Shown here piece after piece: positions 6,502-10,554 of a stretch of DNA of 10,554 nucleotides (position 1 is its first letter; the number at the start of each line of letters is the position of its first letter). Source of the stretch: Deltaproteobacteria bacterium RIFCSPLOWO2_02_56_12 (GTDB taxonomy: Bacteria; Desulfobacterota; Binatia; UBA9968). The position numbers were made by a program, and so were the translations under genes. The notes beneath the pieces are model-generated. The model was not told where the DNA came from. It searched no databases and was given only the letters and a program-made list of their open reading frames with translations. The DNA lies in assembly GCA_001799045.1 (NCBI GenBank), contig MGRY01000220.1, forward strand, positions 1 to 10,554, read 5' to 3'.

Positions 6502-7164
6502 TCAGGTTGACTGACCTCCCGCCAGAGGCGTCTCATTCTCAGCCTCAGCCGGACTCTTGTTGACGTAAAAAACCGATGGATCCAGCTTGAGATCATCCCT
6601 CAGAGCCTTCGCTTCTTTACTCGAAACGAGTTCTACAAGATCGCTAGCGGGTTCATCCAGATCGCCAAAGAGCATGGCTTTTGAAGGGCAGGCCTGGACG
6701 CAGGAGGGTTGCATGCCCGCGATGACTCTGTGATGGCAGAGGTCGCACTTTTCCACTGCTCCCTCCGCGTGAGCCTCATAATCTTGCTTCTCATGGGGTG
6801 TCAAGTAGTCTCGGAAGTAGCTCCGATTCCCCTGGTTAACCAGGAGGACACCAAAAGGACAGGCGGAGACGCAGGGTTTCACACCCTCACAAATACATGA
6901 TTGCGAGTCGATAAGAACGATGCCACCTTCACCTCTCGTGATGGCCCCGGTCGGGCAGACTTGCGCGCAGGGCATCTCGGCGCATTGCATACAGAGCATT
7001 GGGATCCAGGTTTTGGATACTTTTGGGAATTCTCCTTCCTCCTTTTCCTCGATCCGAATCCAGAGGACTCCTGGAAGCGTTGAATTCTCCGACTTGCAAG
7101 CGATCATGCAGGCGTAGCATCCGGTGCAGCGACTTAGATCTATGGCTAATCCGTAGCGGGCCAT
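6502..7164 (-). CDS. Four-cluster [4Fe-4S] electron-transfer subunit of a molybdopterin oxidoreductase (DmsB/PsrB-like)
   Basis: Carries electrons to or from the catalytic subunit encoded just upstream. The 220 residues contain 16 cysteines in four clusters. The first is Cys13, 16, 19 and 23 (CTGCYACMIAC). The second is Cys58, 61, 66 and 70 (CMQCAEMPCAQVCP). The third is Cys90, 92, 98 and 102. The fourth is Cys140, 143, 155 and 159 (CDLC, then CVQACP). The third group reads C-x-C-x5-C-x3-C rather than the usual C-x2-C-x2-C-x3-C, so that cluster may be bound unusually. There is no twin-arginine signal and no membrane segment. The ATG is preceded by AAAGGAG, which overlaps the end of the catalytic gene; the stop-to-start gap is 4 bases, suggesting translational coupling. 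No NrfD/DmsC-like anchor gene follows. The last 20 or so residues are an Ala/Glu/Gly-rich tail without a recognised motif. Confidence 0.93.
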   Translation of the reverse strand: MARYGLAIDLSRCTGCYACMIACKSENSTLPGVLWIRIEEKEEGEFPKVSKTWIPMLCMQCAEMPCAQVCPTGAITRGEGGIVLIDSQSCICEGVKPCVSACPFGVLLVNQGNRSYFRDYLTPHEKQDYEAHAEGAVEKCDLCHHRVIAGMQPSCVQACPSKAMLFGDLDEPASDLVELVSSKEAKALRDDLKLDPSVFYVNKSPAEAENETPLAGGQST

Positions 7165-7168
7165 AGTC

Positions 7169-9526
7169 TCACTCCTTTCTCACACGGCAAGGGTAAGAAA
7201 CCATCCCAATGGTTCCACTTACGGGATCGGCGAACGAATCGTCGTAGAGATTGTTGACGTTGGTTGAACCGTCCAGGCTGCCGTAGCCTTCTAAGCCTAG
7301 GGAATCACAGCCTTGCCACCATCCGTAAGGGATGTAGATCACTTGAGGATGGACCGTCTCGGTGAGAACAGCCTTCAACACCACATTGCCCTGGATCGTC
7401 CCGTCTCGTTTGGGGGTTTCCACCATGACCCGGTCTCCGTCTCGGATGCCAACCTTTCGGGCCGTTCTCCGATTGATCCAGACAAAAGGTTCTCTGTCGC
7501 ACTCCCTTAGCCAAGGCACGGCCCTCAGTTGTCCGTGAAGCCAGTGCATCGGCTTGAAACCGCTGCTTAGAATTAGGGGAAACTCTCTAAATAACTCAGG
7601 TGTGCTGAAAGGTCCGGGCTCTGGTTCTCTCCAGGAGGGAAGGGGATCATAGCCCAGGGTCTTAAGTTTTTCTGAGTATATCTCAAGCTTGCCGGTCGGA
7701 GTGGCTACTCCTTTGGGCCTGCCGCTCTTCTCGTCCGTGGCAGCATATCTTTTGTAGCGCGCCGGCGGCGGTGAATAAGCGATTCCCGGCGGTGAAGCGT
7801 CTAGCTCGTCCACAGTTACCTTGAAGGGCTCAAGCATATCATTGAAGGCCCTCTTGATATCTCCATCCCAGAATTCCTTCGCATAGCCCAGCCTCTTTGC
7901 CAGTTCAAAAATGATTTTGAGGTCTGGCCAAGCCTCGTATTGGGGTTCAACGATGGGCCGTCGGTGCATGAGGTAGGGCGGATTGTAGTTGACGAACTCG
8001 GACTCCCAGTGGGTCGCGCAGGGCAGGATGATATCGGCCATCGCCATCGCCGGCGTTTGCCAGATGTCCCCCATGGCCAGAAAGTCCAATTGTTTTAGCG
8101 CATCCATCATCTTCTTGGAGTTGGGATTTGAAGTCCCCATCCCCGAGGCGAGTGAGAGCATTCCCTTGATCGGATAGGGTTTACCCGTGAGGATCGCGTC
8201 AGCCACCAGGTTCATCGGTCCCACATATTCTTTGTTGTAAGCCCTGGCCTTGAACCCGGCGGCCGCCACCAGGCTCTTGTTGATCCAGTCCTCCGCAAGG
8301 TACTTGGCTCCCTTCACATCTTTGAACGTTAAGTCGGATTCGAAAGTGAGCCCCCCTGGCACATCCCAATTTCCCGTGACAACTGAGAGAAGAGCGAGAG
8401 CGAGGGCCGTATAATAGCCGTTAGAACTTCGGTGCAAACCGTTATACCAGTCAGTGCTGGCCGGCCTGGTTGTGGCGTAGAGGCGGGCTACTCTTCGGAT
8501 ATCCTCGGCCGGCACCCAGGTCATTTTCTCAGCCCACTCCGGGCTGCATGCCTCGACCATATCTGTAAAAAGCTGCCATGCCGGCCGGCAGGAGATGCCG
8601 TTGACGGAATACGAACCGTTCAAGGCTGGGTCCACATGAGAAGGAAACCACGGATTGGCCGGTTGAGGCGCGCGCGCTTTCGCATTCCACACCAGATAAG
8701 GACTTCCATCGCTGCTGACAAAGAGGCCGTTGTCGTCACGCACCAAAAAGGGAGCATTGGTCCAGTACTTAAGAAAATCAGGATCAAACAACCTTTCATG
8801 GATGATCACGTGGTGCATGGCGAGGAACAGGGCAAGATCAGTGCCGGGCCTTGGCGCAAGCCAGATATCGGCTTTCGCGGCGGTTGGCGCGAGAATAGGG
8901 TCTATCACGACGAGCCTGGCGCCGCGCTGCTGAGCGTCGAGGATCTTTCGGGCGAGTGGAGGCTCGGTATGGAGAATGTTATAGCCTACCAACAGGATAA
9001 AGTTGGTTTTCTCATAATCGATGGAAGGATGGAGACCCTTGTTCCCCAGATGAAGGGGAAGCCCCGGGCAACTCCGGCTGTAGCAACAGATGTGTCCGGT
9101 ACCGCCGTGGTTGGGGCTGCCGTAAACGCTGGAAAGCCGGCCGAAGAATCTATACCATTCCGATCCTGATGAGCCGCCCGTGGAGCCTTTCTGGAAGAAG
9201 AAGGACTCCGGCCCATAGAGCGCTTTGATCTCATTCATCTTGGCGGCTATGGTATCCAGGGCCTCGTCCCAGGAAATACGCTGCCAGCCGGGGTCCACAT
9301 CTCCTTTCGGTCTCGTCCGCTTCATGGGGTACTTAAGACGATCTGGATGGTAGATCTCCTGCTTGGCCGAAAGCCCCTTCGGGCAGAGAGTGCCGGCGTT
9401 GTTGTCAGAGTTCGGATCCCCCTCGACCTTCACCAAGTAACCATCTTTGACGTAGGCTATGACTCCGCACAGAGCGGCGCAGTGGATGCAATAGGAATGG
9501 ATCTGTTGAGTGTTATTTATGCTCAT
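7169..9526 (-). CDS. Molybdopterin (bis-PGD) oxidoreductase catalytic subunit, DMSO reductase superfamily, no export signal
   Basis: The 785-residue protein shows the N-terminal [4Fe-4S] motif Cys13-x2-Cys16-x3-Cys20-x27-Cys48 followed by Pro-Lys-Gly, the molybdopterin oxidoreductase core (residues about 60-560) and the C-terminal dinucleotide-binding domain (about 655-780, including RTARKVGIRDGDRVMVET). The stretch aligned with the metal-ligand loop is GHICCYSRSCPG (144-155). Cys153, Cys148 or Ser152 could coordinate Mo/W; Cys153 best fits the polysulfide/thiosulfate reductase pattern. There is no twin-arginine leader, and an in-frame stop at 9533-9535 rules out an N-terminal extension. With the coupled ferredoxin subunit and no membrane anchor, it looks like a soluble cytoplasmic enzyme, as in the transhydroxylase/resorcinol hydroxylase branch; a polysulfide- or thiosulfate-reductase-like role is the alternative. 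No clear ribosome-binding site precedes the ATG. The substrate is unknown. Confidence 0.93.
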   Translation of the reverse strand: MSINNTQQIHSYCIHCAALCGVIAYVKDGYLVKVEGDPNSDNNAGTLCPKGLSAKQEIYHPDRLKYPMKRTRPKGDVDPGWQRISWDEALDTIAAKMNEIKALYGPESFFFQKGSTGGSSGSEWYRFFGRLSSVYGSPNHGGTGHICCYSRSCPGLPLHLGNKGLHPSIDYEKTNFILLVGYNILHTEPPLARKILDAQQRGARLVVIDPILAPTAAKADIWLAPRPGTDLALFLAMHHVIIHERLFDPDFLKYWTNAPFLVRDDNGLFVSSDGSPYLVWNAKARAPQPANPWFPSHVDPALNGSYSVNGISCRPAWQLFTDMVEACSPEWAEKMTWVPAEDIRRVARLYATTRPASTDWYNGLHRSSNGYYTALALALLSVVTGNWDVPGGLTFESDLTFKDVKGAKYLAEDWINKSLVAAAGFKARAYNKEYVGPMNLVADAILTGKPYPIKGMLSLASGMGTSNPNSKKMMDALKQLDFLAMGDIWQTPAMAMADIILPCATHWESEFVNYNPPYLMHRRPIVEPQYEAWPDLKIIFELAKRLGYAKEFWDGDIKRAFNDMLEPFKVTVDELDASPPGIAYSPPPARYKRYAATDEKSGRPKGVATPTGKLEIYSEKLKTLGYDPLPSWREPEPGPFSTPELFREFPLILSSGFKPMHWLHGQLRAVPWLRECDREPFVWINRRTARKVGIRDGDRVMVETPKRDGTIQGNVVLKAVLTETVHPQVIYIPYGWWQGCDSLGLEGYGSLDGSTNVNNLYDDSFADPVSGTIGMVSYPCRVRKE

Positions 9527-9791
9527 GCAAGTTCAGGAGCCCCGTCAGGCTTCCAGAGACGATAGACTGCCTCCAGACCACACGCTCAGGATCTCCACTC
9601 GCCGTGTCGGCTTCAGCGTTATCATTTTAACTCAGATAAGATAACTGCCTGGCCGGGCAACCCAGTCCGGGCTGAAGTAAGACAAATCAAAGATGTGACC
9701 GGACCGGCGCAATCTTGCCGTCTGTCAAAAGCCGCCTAACACTATTCGAAACCACGGTTGGCCGTCAAGCGCCGGTGAAACCCCGCTCCGC
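9527..9791 (-). promoter_or_regulatory. Upstream region of the molybdoenzyme genes, with inverted repeat and candidate -10
   Basis: No gene was found in these 265 bases. GTTATC (9618-9623) and GATAAC (9640-9645) form a perfect 6-base inverted repeat with a 16-base spacer. On the minus strand TAAAAT (complement of 9624-9629) matches the -10 consensus in five of six bases and lies inside the repeat, about 100 bases before the start codon at 9526. No good -35 was seen at the right distance, as would suit an activator-dependent promoter. The part nearer 9791 is the downstream flank of the Nudix gene, and no clear terminator was seen there. Confidence 0.35.
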
Positions 9792-10280
9792 TCATCCCAC
9801 AAAGAGCGTGAACTTTGCTCCCGCTAGATTCTGGACCGTGGTGGGCGTGAGCAGGCGCCGGTCGGGCGCGAGGACGCGCTGGGCGATCTCCCAGTTGACG
9901 GGCGGCAACGGATCCAGGGAGCGGATCTCCTCTAGCATAAAATAGTCGGCATGGTCCACTTCGCGGCCGTCCGGTCTGGGCTCGCCCTTAACGGGACGCA
10001 GCAACAGCACAACATACAACCCGTTTCCTAGCTCCGGATCGTAGCGGTTGCGGACCCCGAGAAGACCTTCGACTTCAGCGGTGACGCCGGTCTCTTCGAG
10101 TACTTCGCGGACTACCGCCTGCTCGATAGTCTCGTCAGGTTCGATATATCCCCCGGGCAACTGCCAGTTGCCCTTACCGTGGCGTGAAGCGCGCCGCACC
10201 AGGAGCAGGCGTCCATCACGCACAACGGCTCCTCCCACACCGATGTTGTATCCGGTATTGTAACGGTTCGGTATTGGCAT
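9792..10280 (-). CDS. Nudix hydrolase with canonical Nudix box
   Basis: Hydrolyses a nucleoside diphosphate linked to another moiety; the precise substrate cannot be inferred. From the ATG at 10280 the protein is 162 residues. The Nudix box spans residues 44-66 and is canonical: Gly44, Glu50 and Arg58-Glu59-x2-Glu62-Glu63-x-Gly65, preceded by NWQLPGG. It is a one-domain enzyme without a DNA-binding part, unlike the NrtR-like protein at the other end of the window. The ATG at 10280 is preceded by AAGAGGT at good spacing. The frame stays open to a TTG at 10328, but the added residues are Lys/Glu-rich and the GGAGG there is almost touching the TTG, so the ATG is preferred. It lies upstream of the molybdoenzyme genes on the same strand, 265 bases away; nothing shows a functional link. 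Confidence 0.88.
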   Translation of the reverse strand: MPIPNRYNTGYNIGVGGAVVRDGRLLLVRRASRHGKGNWQLPGGYIEPDETIEQAVVREVLEETGVTAEVEGLLGVRNRYDPELGNGLYVVLLLRPVKGEPRPDGREVDHADYFMLEEIRSLDPLPPVNWEIAQRVLAPDRRLLTPTTVQNLAGAKFTLFVG

Positions 10281-10404
10281 AGAGTTACCTCTTACTTTTT
10301 TCTCCGCCTTCTCACTCTTCGGAGTCAATTCCTCCCTTATCCTTCTGCCTTACTTTTAAAGTCCTCTCGTTCCAACATCGGATGGCGTTCGAGAACACCC
10401 GAGG

Positions 10405-10521
10405 CTACTCGGTTAGATTATAGACGCGGTTGTAAGGGATCGGCAGCCGCTCGACATCATCCGGAGCGCAGACGCGGGCGTGGACATTGAAGATCGGCCC
10501 GGCATATTCCAGCTCAGCCAC
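10405..10521 (-). CDS. Short coding-like ORF of unknown function (possible remnant or small gene)
   Basis: Reading minus strand from GTG (10519-10521) to TAG (10405-10407) gives 38 residues, beginning AELEYAGPIFNVHARVC and ending LPIPYNRVYNLTE. The composition and GC-rich third positions look like real protein. The same frame is closed upstream by TAA at 10546-10548, so a longer gene in this frame is impossible without a frameshift. It could be a very short gene starting at GTG or TTG-like codons, or the 3' end of a gene whose upstream part is in another frame, either a true frameshift or a sequencing error. I do not recognise the family, and no strong ribosome-binding site precedes the GTG. 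Confidence 0.35.
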   Translation of the reverse strand: MAELEYAGPIFNVHARVCAPDDVERLPIPYNRVYNLTE

Positions 10522-10554
10522 CGATCCACTATCTGCCGTTCGGCTTTACTTCTC

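Noticed and set aside
8432..9169. Long plus-strand ORF (245 codons) inside the molybdoenzyme gene
   Set aside because: It lies fully antisense to a conserved catalytic subunit with intact motifs, and its translation shows no recognisable domain; it follows from GC-rich codon structure on the opposite strand.
10281..10328. N-terminal extension of the Nudix hydrolase from a TTG at 10328
   Set aside because: It adds 16 mostly charged residues not expected in the family, the GGAGG is too close to the TTG, and the ATG at 10280 has a better placed ribosome-binding site.

Overview
The window reads as chromosomal DNA from a moderately GC-rich, probably uncultivated soil or sediment bacterium. The 4,5-dihydroxyphthalate-decarboxylase-like binding-protein homologue and the amidase with an AtzG/GatC-like partner recall gene sets I associate with Deltaproteobacteria-like, Rokubacteria or Tectomicrobia lineages. 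This taxonomic guess is inference from protein flavour only. No rRNA, tRNA, CRISPR array, transposase or phage gene was seen.

Layout. (1) Positions 1-1842, plus strand: the tail of an unidentified gene, a PBP2-fold protein of the 4,5-dihydroxyphthalate decarboxylase-like family without a signal peptide, and an NrtR-type regulator (Nudix domain plus winged helix) with a damaged Nudix box. (2) Positions 1873-3428, minus strand: a two-gene unit encoding an ABC transporter ATPase without a TOBE domain, then an exported metallo-beta-lactamase-fold protein whose metal motif is altered. No permease gene is visible. (3) Positions 3429-3600: an AT-rich divergent intergenic region with a nested inverted repeat. 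(4) Positions 3601-6370, plus strand: low-specificity threonine aldolase, a 63-residue AtzG/GatC-like small protein, and an amidase-signature hydrolase with an intact Lys/cis-Ser/Ser triad. (5) Positions 6502-9526, minus strand: a two-subunit molybdenum/tungsten bis-pterin oxidoreductase, with the catalytic subunit first and the four-cluster ferredoxin subunit 4 bases downstream. Neither subunit has a twin-arginine signal and no membrane anchor is visible, so a soluble cytoplasmic enzyme is likely. (6) Positions 9792-10554, minus strand: a canonical Nudix hydrolase and a short coding-like ORF of unknown identity near the window edge.

How the genes fit together. The small protein and the amidase probably form one amide-hydrolysing enzyme, by analogy with AtzG-AtzE and GatC-GatA. 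The two oxidoreductase subunits certainly belong together. The ABC ATPase and the exported beta-lactamase-fold protein look co-transcribed. I see no single pathway uniting all the blocks.

The most notable points are the orphan soluble molybdoenzyme, with ambiguous metal-ligand residues and an unusual third iron-sulfur motif in its partner; the metallo-beta-lactamase-fold protein with His to Arg and Asp to Asn changes in its metal motif; and the likely AtzG-type subunit, which is easy to overlook. None of these proves a wholly new system.
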